Shown one piece after another: positions 1 through 6,964 of a stretch of 28,653 nucleotides of DNA. This DNA is from Dactylosporangium aurantiacum (GTDB lineage Bacteria > Actinomycetota > Actinomycetes > Mycobacteriales > Micromonosporaceae): the NCBI RefSeq assembly GCF_000716715.1, contig NZ_JNYJ01000074.1, positions 1-28,653 of the forward strand, in the 5' to 3' direction. Position numbers and translations under genes: made by a program. Position 1 is the stretch's first letter; every line of letters starts with the position of its first letter. The notes below the pieces were generated by a model. It ran no database searches and was not told the DNA's origin. It was given only the letters and a program-made list of their open reading frames with translations.

Positions 1-142
1 GGGCCGCCGCCAGCCAGAACCCCGGCGTGGCCGGACCCGGACGGGCGAGCCGGCGACGCACCGCGTCGGCGACCGGGCGGGCCGGGGACGGCTCGGCCGC
101 CTGCGGCGGCGTCTCGCTTGCGTCGGTCAGCACCGAGGTCAT
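1..142 (-). CDS. Protein O-mannosyltransferase (PMT), N-terminus only
   Basis: Reading the minus strand from ATG at 142 gives an open frame of 47 codons that leaves the window. The start of the product is hydrophilic and Pro/Ala-rich, followed by RRRLARPGPATPGFWLAAA, which looks like the cytoplasmic tail leading into a first membrane helix. In actinobacteria the gene divergent from rsmI is typically the dolichyl-phosphate-mannose:protein mannosyltransferase, a GT39 membrane enzyme that O-mannosylates secreted proteins. The call rests on this gene order and on the kind of N-terminus; no catalytic part is in the window. A TACGAT hexamer lies 6 nt before the ATG, so the mRNA is probably leaderless. 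Confidence 0.6.
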   Translation of the reverse strand, partial: MTSVLTDASETPPQAAEPSPARPVADAVRRRLARPGPATPGFWLAAA

Positions 143-180
143 TGCGCGATCGTAGGCGGTGGGATGCCACCATCGCACAT
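143..180. promoter_or_regulatory. Divergent leaderless promoters of the PMT gene and rsmI
   Basis: On the minus strand TACGAT (149-154) is followed by 6 nt and then the PMT ATG. On the plus strand CACCAT (168-173) is followed by 7 nt and then the GTG of rsmI. In both cases the transcription start expected from the -10 element falls on the start codon, which explains the absence of a Shine-Dalgarno sequence. The minus-strand element is convincing; the plus-strand one is weaker. Confidence 0.45.
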
Positions 181-1002
181 GTGCCGTTGATTCTGCTCGG
201 AGCGCCGCTGGGCAACCCCGAGGACGCCTCACCCCGCCTGCGCTCGGTCCTCGCCACCGCCGACGTCGTCGCCGCCGAGGACACCCGCCGGCTCGGGCGC
301 CTCGCCCAGGCCCTCGGCGTCACGATCGGCGGCCGGCTGGTGAGCTACTTCGAGGGCAACGAGGAGCGCCGCACCCCGGAGCTCGCGGACCTGCTGGCCG
401 GTGGGGCGACCGTCGCGGTGGTCACCGACGGCGGCATGCCCAGCGTGTCCGACCCCGGGTTCCGGCTGGTCCGTGCGGCGGTCGCGTTGGGTGTACCGGT
501 GAGCGCCGCCCCCGGCCCGAGCGCGGTCACCACGGCCCTGGCCGTGTCGGGGCTGCCCTGCGACCGGTTCTGCTTCGAGGGCTTCCCGCCGCGCAAGCAG
601 GGCGAGCGCCGGGCCTACTTCGCCTCCCTCGCCGCCGAGCCGCGCACCCTGGTCTTCTTCGAGTCCCCGCACCGGGTCGAGGACACCATGCGCGACCTGG
701 CCGCCGCGTTCGGCGCCGACCGCCCGGCGGCCCTGTGCCGCGAGCTGACCAAGACCTACGAGGAGATCCGCCGCGGCTCCCTCGGCGACCTGGCCGGCGA
801 CGCGGCGTCGGCCCGCGGCGAGATCACCCTCGTCGTCGGCGGCGCGCCCCCGGCCGTCCTCGAACGCCCCTCCGACGCCGCCCTGTCCGCCGCGGTCGCG
901 GCCCTGGTCGCCGCCGGCACCTCGAAGAAGGACGCGATCACCGAGGTGGCCACCCGCCACGGACTGCCCAGGCGCGAGGTCTACGCCGCCGCCCACGCCT
1001 GA
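181..1002 (+). CDS. rsmI: 16S rRNA (cytidine1402-2'-O)-methyltransferase RsmI
   Basis: RsmI uses S-adenosylmethionine to methylate the 2'-OH of C1402 in the decoding centre of 16S rRNA. The 273-residue product shows the tetrapyrrole-methylase fold signatures of the family: LLGAPLGNPEDAS at the N-terminus, AEDTRR, VTDGGMPSVSDPG, the PGPSAVTTAL loop, FEGFPPRKQGER, FFESPHR and the CRELTKTYEEI segment. Length is normal. GTG at 181 is chosen because homology begins at PLILLGAPLGN, and the upstream in-frame TTG codons (118, 142) would overlap the divergent gene. It is divergent from the PMT gene and convergent with the membrane protein gene that follows. Confidence 0.95.
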   Translation: MPLILLGAPLGNPEDASPRLRSVLATADVVAAEDTRRLGRLAQALGVTIGGRLVSYFEGNEERRTPELADLLAGGATVAVVTDGGMPSVSDPGFRLVRAAVALGVPVSAAPGPSAVTTALAVSGLPCDRFCFEGFPPRKQGERRAYFASLAAEPRTLVFFESPHRVEDTMRDLAAAFGADRPAALCRELTKTYEEIRRGSLGDLAGDAASARGEITLVVGGAPPAVLERPSDAALSAAVAALVAAGTSKKDAITEVATRHGLPRREVYAAAHA

Positions 1003-1012
1003 AACTTTCCAA

Positions 1013-1033
1013 GCCGTGCCCGGCAGGCACAGC
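1013..1033. terminator. Weak hairpin between convergent genes
   Basis: GTGCC (1016-1020) and GGCAC (1026-1030) pair around a 5-nt loop, with two further pairs beyond one mismatch. It lies in the 31-nt gap between the rsmI stop and the stop of the opposing gene. There is no T-run, so a role as a bidirectional terminator is tentative. Confidence 0.3.
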
Positions 1034-2143
1034 TCAGTACGTGGCCACGAGGACGCCCAGGCCGAGGACGATGGGGGCGGCGGCGGTCAGGACGTACGCG
1101 GCGAGGCGGGTGCGGAAGCGGCCGAGGCGGCCGGCACCGGTGGCCCAGCACAGGGCGGCGCCGCAGAGCAGGACGAGGGCGAAGCCGACCGTCCAGCGGA
1201 CCCGCAGGCCGGACGGGTTGCCCGCGTAGGCGATCCGGCCGCCGGGACGCATCCGGGCGTCGAGGGTCGTGCCGGGGGCGTCGTCGGCGCCGACGAGGGG
1301 CACCGCGGTGACGGTGGCACCCGACTCGGACCGGAAGGTGGCGTAGCAGCGGCGCAGGACGCCGTCGCCCGTGCAGCGGGTGACCTGGGCGTGGCCGTGC
1401 TCGCCCTGGCCGAGGTCGAGCCAGAACGGCTCGGCGCTGGTCCAGGCGAAGAAGCCGGTGAGCAGGGCGATGACCAGCATGGCGGGCAGGCCGGCGGCGG
1501 GGTTGCGCAGGGTGCGGGGGCGGCGCGGCCGGCGTCCCGGCGGCGGGGAGGTGCGCGACGCGTCGCGGGGCTGGCGCATGACGCGCATCGCGGCCGGCGG
1601 CCAGAGCTCACCCGCCGCCGACAGCGGCGCCTCCGCCGGCCGGGCCCCGGACAGCCGCGCCACGGACCGCCGCGCCTCCGGCAGCTCCGCCTCGGCCCGC
1701 TGCGCCTCGGCGCGCTCCGCCTCGGTCCACTCCACCTCGGCCCGCTCCGCCTCGGCAAGCCGCATCCCGGACGGCGCTGCCGCGGACAGCTCCGCCGCGG
1801 ACAGCTCCGCCGCGGACAGCTCCGCCGCCGTGCGCTCCAGGCGGGCGGCGGCGAGCTGCAGGTGCTCCAGGACCGCGGCGGCGCCGGCGTCGCGGGCCTC
1901 CCGGTCGACGAGCCCGGGGTCGAGACCGGCGGGCACGAGGTCGCTGCCCGGCCCCGGCGCACCGGACGACGGGGTGGCCCGGTCCCGCGGCGGTTCGGTG
2001 GAGGGCGCCCGCACCGTGGTCGTCGACGTGGTCGGCCACAACGGGAAGGCGTCCGCGGCCTTCGGTGGGATTCCGGCCGCCTGGCCACGCCACCACGCTG
2101 CTTCTTCGCTCACCGGTTCATTGGACAACGGGCGATAGTGCAT
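1034..2143 (-). CDS. Unknown membrane protein with pentapeptide-type repeats
   Basis: I do not recognise the family. The 369-residue product has a Pro/Thr/Ser-rich N-terminal third and then a segment built of five-residue repeats: AELSA three times, then AEAER/AEVEW/TEAER/AEAQR/AEAEL. A basic Arg/Pro-rich stretch follows. The C-terminal half has three membrane helices (one beginning PAMLVIALLTGFF, one WTVGFALVLLCGAAL, one at the very end), with a loop of about 85 residues after the first helix that contains a Cys pair (TRCTGDGVLRRCYATF) and is probably exported. The start is uncertain: ATG at 2143 has no clear ribosome site, and the GTG that would give SEEAAWW as residues 2-8 is an alternative. 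It is divergent from metG; no function can be assigned. Confidence 0.7.
   Translation of the reverse strand: MHYRPLSNEPVSEEAAWWRGQAAGIPPKAADAFPLWPTTSTTTVRAPSTEPPRDRATPSSGAPGPGSDLVPAGLDPGLVDREARDAGAAAVLEHLQLAAARLERTAAELSAAELSAAELSAAAPSGMRLAEAERAEVEWTEAERAEAQRAEAELPEARRSVARLSGARPAEAPLSAAGELWPPAAMRVMRQPRDASRTSPPPGRRPRRPRTLRNPAAGLPAMLVIALLTGFFAWTSAEPFWLDLGQGEHGHAQVTRCTGDGVLRRCYATFRSESGATVTAVPLVGADDAPGTTLDARMRPGGRIAYAGNPSGLRVRWTVGFALVLLCGAALCWATGAGRLGRFRTRLAAYVLTAAAPIVLGLGVLVATY
1685..1759. repeat. 15-bp tandem repeat, five units, inside the membrane protein gene
   Basis: Five consecutive degenerate 15-bp units based on CTCCGCCTCGGCCCG (1685-1699, 1700-1714, 1715-1729, 1730-1744, 1745-1759) encode, on the minus strand, five-residue repeats of the type A-E-x-x-x. 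Their unit length keeps the frame, so copy-number change would only lengthen or shorten the protein. Confidence 0.8.
1781..1825. repeat. 15-bp tandem repeat, three perfect units
   Basis: The unit CGCGGACAGCTCCGC occurs three times without a mismatch (1781-1795, 1796-1810, 1811-1825) and codes on the minus strand for AELSA repeats. It lies just upstream, in the gene's reading direction, of the other 15-bp repeat and probably arose by slippage. Confidence 0.85.
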
Positions 2144-2207
2144 ATTCCGGACGTCACCTAGCGTGTCGGGAGAAAGTATCCCTTCGCCGAACGACCGAAC
2201 GGGTCAC

Positions 2208-2221
2208 TACGCTTGCAGGTC
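2208..2221 (+). promoter_or_regulatory. Probable -10 element of metG
   Basis: TACGCT (2208-2213) lies 8 nt before ATG 2222, and no Shine-Dalgarno sequence is present. This fits a leaderless or nearly leaderless transcript and supports 2222 rather than the in-frame TTG at 2213. Confidence 0.4.
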
Positions 2222-3985
2222 ATGAGTCGTGTTCTCGCCGCGGTCGCCTGGCCTTACGCCAACGGGCCGCGCCACATCGGTCACGTGTCCGGCTTCGGGG
2301 TGCCTTCTGACGTGTTCAGCCGGTACATGCGAATGGCCGGTCACGACGTGCTGATGGTCTCCGGCACCGACGAGCACGGCACCCCGATCCAGGTCCAGGC
2401 CGACGCCGAGGGCGTGACCCCGCGCGAGCTCGTCGACCGGTACAACCGCGTCATCGTCGAGGACCTGCACGGGCTGGGCCTGACGTACGACCTGTTCACC
2501 CGCACCACCACCGGCAACCACTACCAGGTCGTCCAGGAGCTCTTCCAGGGCCTGCACGACAACGGGTACATCATCAGCAAGACCACGCTCGGCGCGCGGT
2601 CGCCGTCCACGGGCCGCACGCTGCCCGACCGGTACATCGAGGGCGAGTGCCCGATCTGCCACTACGACAGCGCCCGCGGCGACCAGTGCGACAACTGCGG
2701 CAACCAGCTCGACCCGGACCAGCTCATCAACCCGCGGTCGAAGATCAACGGCGAGACGCCGGAGTTCGTGGAGACCGAGCACTTCTTCCTGGACCTGCCC
2801 GCGTTCGCCGACCAGCTCAACGCCTGGCTCGACACGCGTGAGGGCTGGCGGCCCAACGTGCTGAAGTTCTCCCGTAACCTCATCGCCGACCTGCAGCCGC
2901 GCGCGATCACCCGCGACCTGGAGTGGGGCGTGCCGATCCCGCTCGACGGCTGGCGGGACCGCGACGACAAGCGCATCTACGTGTGGTTCGACGCGGTCAT
3001 CGGGTACCTGTCGGCCTCGATCGAGTGGGCCCGCCGCTCGGGTGACCCGCAGGCGTGGCGCAAGTGGTGGCAGGACCCGGACGCGCAGGCGTTCTACTTC
3101 ATGGGCAAGGACAACATCGTCTTCCACTCGGTGATCTGGCCGTCGATCCTGCTGGGCTACTCGGCGCCGAAGCCGGGCTCGCTGGGCGCGCTCAACCTGC
3201 CCACCGAGGTGGTGTCCTCGGAGTACCTGACGATGGAGGGCAGGAAGTTCTCCTCGTCGCGCCGGGTCGTCATCTACGTGCGGGACTTCCTGGAGCGCTA
3301 CGACGCCGACGCCCTGCGCTACTTCATCGCCGTGGCCGGGCCGGAGGCCACGGACACCGACTTCACCTGGGCGGAGTTCCGCCGGCGCAACAACGACGAG
3401 CTGGTCGCCGGCTGGGGCAACCTGGTCAACCGCTCGATCTCGATGGCGGCGAAGAACTTCGGCGAGATCCCGGCCGCGGGCGAGCTGACGGCGGAGGACT
3501 CCGCGCTGCTGGAGACGGTCCGTGCCGGGTTCGGCAGCGTCGGCGACCTGCTGGCCAGGCACCGGCAGAAGGCGGCGATCACCGAGGCGATGCGCATCGT
3601 CGGCGAGGTCAACAAGTACTTCTCGGACCAGTCGCCGTGGAAGCTCAAGGAGGACAAGGCCCGCATGGGCACGGTGCTGCACGTCGCGCTGCAGGCGGTG
3701 CGCGACTGCAACACGCTGCTCACGCCGTTCCTGCCGCACGCCGCCCAGCAGATCCACGAGCTGCTCGGCGGCACCGGCGTGCACGCGCCGATGCCGCGGA
3801 TCGTCGAGGTCGAGGACCTGGACAACGGGCTGACCTACCCGATCCTGACCGGCGACTACGCGACCGGCGCGACGTGGGAGCCGGTGCCGGTCGTGCCGGG
3901 CACGGCCCTGTCGGCGCCGACGCCGGTGTTCCGCAAGCTCGACGAGTCGATCGTCGAGGAGGAGCTGGCCCGGCTGCAGAGCTGA
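2222..3985 (+). CDS. metG: Methionyl-tRNA synthetase
   Basis: Class I aminoacyl-tRNA synthetase charging tRNA-Met with methionine in the cytoplasm. The 587-residue product carries the HIGH signature at 18-21, the zinc-binding pairs CPIC (143-146) and CDNC (156-159), the conserved [12 protein letters not shown] and [14 protein letters not shown] segments, and a KMSKS-equivalent KFSSS at about 342-346, followed by the helical anticodon-binding domain. The KFSSS form replaces the canonical KMSKS lysine-methionine pair but keeps the loop. There is no C-terminal tRNA-binding (EMAP-like) domain, as is common for this length class. It is followed by a strong hairpin and is convergent with the SpoIIE-type gene. 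Confidence 0.97.
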   Translation: MSRVLAAVAWPYANGPRHIGHVSGFGVPSDVFSRYMRMAGHDVLMVSGTDEHGTPIQVQADAEGVTPRELVDRYNRVIVEDLHGLGLTYDLFTRTTTGNHYQVVQELFQGLHDNGYIISKTTLGARSPSTGRTLPDRYIEGECPICHYDSARGDQCDNCGNQLDPDQLINPRSKINGETPEFVETEHFFLDLPAFADQLNAWLDTREGWRPNVLKFSRNLIADLQPRAITRDLEWGVPIPLDGWRDRDDKRIYVWFDAVIGYLSASIEWARRSGDPQAWRKWWQDPDAQAFYFMGKDNIVFHSVIWPSILLGYSAPKPGSLGALNLPTEVVSSEYLTMEGRKFSSSRRVVIYVRDFLERYDADALRYFIAVAGPEATDTDFTWAEFRRRNNDELVAGWGNLVNRSISMAAKNFGEIPAAGELTAEDSALLETVRAGFGSVGDLLARHRQKAAITEAMRIVGEVNKYFSDQSPWKLKEDKARMGTVLHVALQAVRDCNTLLTPFLPHAAQQIHELLGGTGVHAPMPRIVEVEDLDNGLTYPILTGDYATGATWEPVPVVPGTALSAPTPVFRKLDESIVEEELARLQS

Positions 3986-3992
3986 GGTCCCG

Positions 3993-4027
3993 CGCCCGCG
4001 GCCCGGCTCGGAGCCGGGTCGCGGGCG
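3993..4027. terminator. Bidirectional hairpin terminator between metG and the GAF-PP2C gene
   Basis: The arms CCCGCG / CGCGGG (3995-4000 and 4020-4025) enclose a second stem CCCGGCT / AGCCGGG with a CGG loop; two more outer pairs extend it to 3993-4027. It fills the gap between the stops of the two convergent genes. No T-run is seen, as usual for high-GC actinomycetes. Confidence 0.7.
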
Positions 4028-4032
4028 GCGGG

Positions 4033-6243
4033 TCACGGCGCCGGGCGCAGCGGGATCTCCGCCCAGACGATCTTGCCGTCGCGCACCGGGCGGGTGCCCC
4101 AGCGGTCCGAGGTGGCGCGCACGATGTGCAGACCGCGGTGGTGCTCGTCGTCGAACGCCGGCTCGATCAGGAACGGCAGCCGGTTGTCCTGGTCGCAGAC
4201 CTCGACCGCGACGTGCGCCGGCAGCAGGTGCAGGCGCAGCTCGACCCGGTGGGTCCGGGCGTGGGTCGCCGCGTTGGCGAACAGCTCCGCGACGGCCGCG
4301 ACCGCCGTCTCGATCCGCTCCCCCGGCACGCCCCACCCGCCCAGGGTCTCCTGCACGAAGCGGCGGGCCGCCCGGCTCTGCTCCGGCGACGCCGGATAGG
4401 CCGCCACGGCGGTGAGCGGCACCTCGCCGGGCGGCTGGCGCACGTACAGCACCGCGATGTCGTCCTCGTGATGGGCCGGGTCGACCATGCCGGCCACGAG
4501 GTCGTCGATGGCTTCGAGGCTCGGCCGCGGGTGCAGGGCGATGCGCCGCTGCAGGTCGTCGAGGCGGTCCTCGATGTTGCTGTCGCGCCGCTCGACCAGG
4601 CCGTCGGTGTACAGCAGCAGCGCCTCGCCGGGTGGCACGGCCACGGACTGCTCCGTGTACGGGAAGTCGACGATGCCCAGCGGCGGCCCGACCGGCCCGG
4701 TCAGCAGCCGCGGCGACTGGCCGGCGAGCACCCCGACGGCCGGCGGATGCCCCGCGTTGGTGTAGCACAGCTCCCCGTTGACCAGGTCGTAGACGGCGTA
4801 GACGCAGGTCGCCATCTGGGTGTCGAGGTCGGCCGCGAGCAGCGTGTTGAGCTGCCGCATGAGCTGTCCCGGGGACAGGTCCAGCGACGCGTACGACCGG
4901 ATCGCGGTGCGCAGCTGCCCCATGACGGCGGCGGCGCGGATGCCCTTGCCCATGACGTCGCCGACGACGAGCGCGACCCGGCCGGCCGACAACGGCACCA
5001 GGTCGACCCAGTCGCCGCCGACCTCGACGCCCTTCGCCGCGGGCAGGTACCGCGACACGACCTCCAGGCCCTCGACCCGCGGGATGCGGGGCAGGAGGCT
5101 GCGCTGCAGCTCGACGGCGGCGTTGCGCTGCCGCAGGTAGAGCCGGGCGTTGTCGAGCGCCACCGCGGCGTGCGCGGCGACGCCGACCGCGAGCCGCTCG
5201 TGCCGGGCGGTGAAGCGGGCCGGCCGCGGGTGGCCGAAGAAGAAGCCGCCGAGTACCTCGCCGGTGGAGGACACGACGGGCACGGCCAGGTAGCTCACGA
5301 CCGGCAGGTGCCCCTCGGGGATGCCGGCGTAGGGCAGGTTGTGCCCGTAGCGGGGGTCCTTCGTGATGTCGTCGCTGCGCAGGTACCCGACGCCGCGGAA
5401 CGTCGGGTCGAACACCTTCGTGTTGCGCGGCATCGGGAACTTGGCGAACGACTCCTTCGACACGCCGGAGAGGGTGTAGAGCAGGTAGGACTCGCCGAGG
5501 TCGTCGGTGACGTTGTAGAAGAACGAGCCGAACGCCGCCCCGGTGAGCTCGGTCGCCACGTCGGTGGCGCGCTGGACGACCCGGTCGATGTCCAGCTCCG
5601 AGGACAGGTCGGTGCCGACGGCGTGCAGCGCCTCGACGAGGCTGGTCTCGTCCCGCAGCCGAGCCTCGCGCTCGCGCAGCTCCTGCCGACTGCGGCGCAG
5701 CCGGCCGGCGGCGTCGCCGAGCTCGGCGATGGTCTGCTCCATGCGCCCGGCCTGCTCGGCGGCGGCCCGCTCCACGGCGGTGAGCAGGTCGCCGAACGCC
5801 TCCTCGCGCTGCGTGGGGGTGGCGCCCTGATGCGGCTGCAGGCCGATGCGCAGGTTGAGGCCGACCAGCTCGAACAGCTGCGCGGTGGGGCCGTCGAGCC
5901 GGACGGTGACGCCGGCGAGCAGCCGGTGCCCGGCGCCTGCGACGGCGAGCACGACGCGCACCGGATAGTCGTCGGCGTCGTACAGGCGCACGCCCGGCGG
6001 CGGCGCGTCGAGAGCGGGCGGAAGCGGCGCGGGCAGGTCGCCGACGGTGACGGTCTCGTCGCCGGCGGCCACACGCACCCAGGCGAAGCCAGGCCCGTCA
6101 TGCCCGTCGCGCACCCGGTCGCGCAGCAGCGTCGCGACCGCCCGCAGCGCCCCGGGCAGGTCCTTCCCCGCGCCGGCGGCGGCGCGGACCTCGGTGCCGC
6201 AGCGCACGATCTCGCTCAGCGAGAGGCTGTTGAGGTCGTACAC
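4033..6243 (-). CDS. GAF - SpoIIE-type PP2C phosphatase - HATPase signalling protein
   Basis: A cytoplasmic 736-residue protein of the RsbU/RsbW-like partner-switching type. Residues 1-150 are an unassigned globular part. A coiled coil follows at about 150-202, then a GAF sensor domain at about 203-370. The PP2C/SpoIIE serine phosphatase spans about 382-602, with metal-binding motifs GGDW (409-412), GDVMGKG (428-434), [19 protein letters not shown] and EDDIAVL. A GHKL ATPase of anti-sigma-factor type ends the protein (about 617-734; N-box [10 protein letters not shown], then CDQDNRLP and RGLHIV). Such proteins usually dephosphorylate anti-sigma antagonists and can rephosphorylate them through the ATPase. 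GTG 6243 is chosen because GGAGGT precedes it by about 4 nt; the longer frame to 6327 adds an unconserved-looking Pro-rich tail. No antagonist or sigma factor is nearby. Confidence 0.9.
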   Translation of the reverse strand: MYDLNSLSLSEIVRCGTEVRAAAGAGKDLPGALRAVATLLRDRVRDGHDGPGFAWVRVAAGDETVTVGDLPAPLPPALDAPPPGVRLYDADDYPVRVVLAVAGAGHRLLAGVTVRLDGPTAQLFELVGLNLRIGLQPHQGATPTQREEAFGDLLTAVERAAAEQAGRMEQTIAELGDAAGRLRRSRQELREREARLRDETSLVEALHAVGTDLSSELDIDRVVQRATDVATELTGAAFGSFFYNVTDDLGESYLLYTLSGVSKESFAKFPMPRNTKVFDPTFRGVGYLRSDDITKDPRYGHNLPYAGIPEGHLPVVSYLAVPVVSSTGEVLGGFFFGHPRPARFTARHERLAVGVAAHAAVALDNARLYLRQRNAAVELQRSLLPRIPRVEGLEVVSRYLPAAKGVEVGGDWVDLVPLSAGRVALVVGDVMGKGIRAAAVMGQLRTAIRSYASLDLSPGQLMRQLNTLLAADLDTQMATCVYAVYDLVNGELCYTNAGHPPAVGVLAGQSPRLLTGPVGPPLGIVDFPYTEQSVAVPPGEALLLYTDGLVERRDSNIEDRLDDLQRRIALHPRPSLEAIDDLVAGMVDPAHHEDDIAVLYVRQPPGEVPLTAVAAYPASPEQSRAARRFVQETLGGWGVPGERIETAVAAVAELFANAATHARTHRVELRLHLLPAHVAVEVCDQDNRLPFLIEPAFDDEHHRGLHIVRATSDRWGTRPVRDGKIVWAEIPLRPAP

Positions 6244-6964
6244 CGGACCTCCGGTCCTGGAACATTCGCGGACGAACCATCCAAACCAACAACCGGGCGG
6301 TGGCGCAACGGCTGCGGCGGGTTCCACCGGTTACGACGACCGCCCGGAATGCGCTCTATGCCCCTTGTTGAAGGCTGCAACTTGCAGATTGACATGTGTT
6401 TGAGTGATCGGACGAGCACCTATGAGGAGTGTTGCTGATGACACCGATGTAATTCTGAGCGTTCATGTCAGCCTTTCGTGCCATGGTTTGAGTAAATGAC
6501 CTTTTGACGATGAGTAGATCGCGTGTCGACACGCCGGAGGGTGCCGCAGGACGGCCTCCTGCGGCGTGCCGCACGCATCCGCCACGGGTCGAAACGGGCC
6601 ATTCCGCACATGCTCCCGCGACCCTCCGGAAGGCCCCGGAGGCCGGGTTCACGCTGTGTAGCCACAAGACGCGCAGCAACAACTGACACGGACAGCAAAA
6701 CCGGACAAAATTCGCGTCTCCCATTCTCCACCGCACACACGGCGTACGGCAGAGTCCTGTTATTAATCGATGCCTGTCGACGCGCTGAGTCCCCAGTCGT
6801 GCGACATCCGTCAATGTTTGCAGAGATGCAATCGACGCAGGCGAATGCGAGGCTCCCCTCGGGGCGGGTCTGAGATCTATGGTGGTCGGCGTCAGCGTCC
6901 GACCATTACCACCGCCAGGGAAGGGCCGACCGGCACGTCGGAAACCGCGTCTTCGGGAGTGACG
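6244..6964. other. 721-bp non-coding region between the GAF-PP2C gene and LAL1
   Basis: No convincing gene is seen. The small frames here have poor third-position GC bias and no homology that I recognise. Base composition is clearly less GC-rich than the flanks, with runs such as TTATTAAT near 6760 and AAACCGG/CAAAATT near 6700. Visible structure: a perfect 14-bp palindrome GCGTGTCGACACGC (6521-6534); a hairpin with 9-bp arms GCCGCAGGA / TCCTGCGGC (6543-6551, 6557-6565); a hairpin CCTCCGG / CCGGAGG (6623-6629, 6636-6642); and an inverted repeat TGGTCGG-N9-CCGACCA (6883-6905). It presumably holds both divergent promoters and may hold regulatory RNA. Confidence 0.6.
6386..6433 (-). promoter_or_regulatory. 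Degenerate copy of the triple-box promoter module (candidate)
   Basis: Read towards the GAF-PP2C gene, the heptamers are AACACTC, AGGTGCT (after N5) and ATCACTC (after N6), then 10 bp and CAATCT. The third heptamer is identical to that of the well-conserved module at 17421-17467, and the -10 fits the CAnnnT form. However, the first two heptamers match only four of seven positions and one gap is 1 bp too long. It may be a decayed or low-affinity member of the set, or chance. Confidence 0.25.

Noticed and set aside
2207..4768. Minus-strand open frame of about 853 codons over metG
   Set aside because: Low-complexity product opposite a clear metG; no conserved motifs.
3055..6438. Plus-strand open frame of about 1127 codons
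   Set aside because: It is antisense to metG's end and the GAF-PP2C gene; the translation is Arg/Gly/Ala/Val-rich with no recognisable domains, a typical shadow frame in very GC-rich DNA.
6496..6542. A very loose triple-box match before LAL1 (ATGACCT, CGATGAG, then GAGGGT as -10)
   Set aside because: Box 1 matches four of seven positions and box 3 two of seven; expected by chance in a 700-bp region.
6468..6740. Minus-strand 90-codon ORF in the non-coding region
   Set aside because: Lacks the strong third-position GC bias of real genes here and has no recognisable domain; a small gene is not excluded but cannot be supported.
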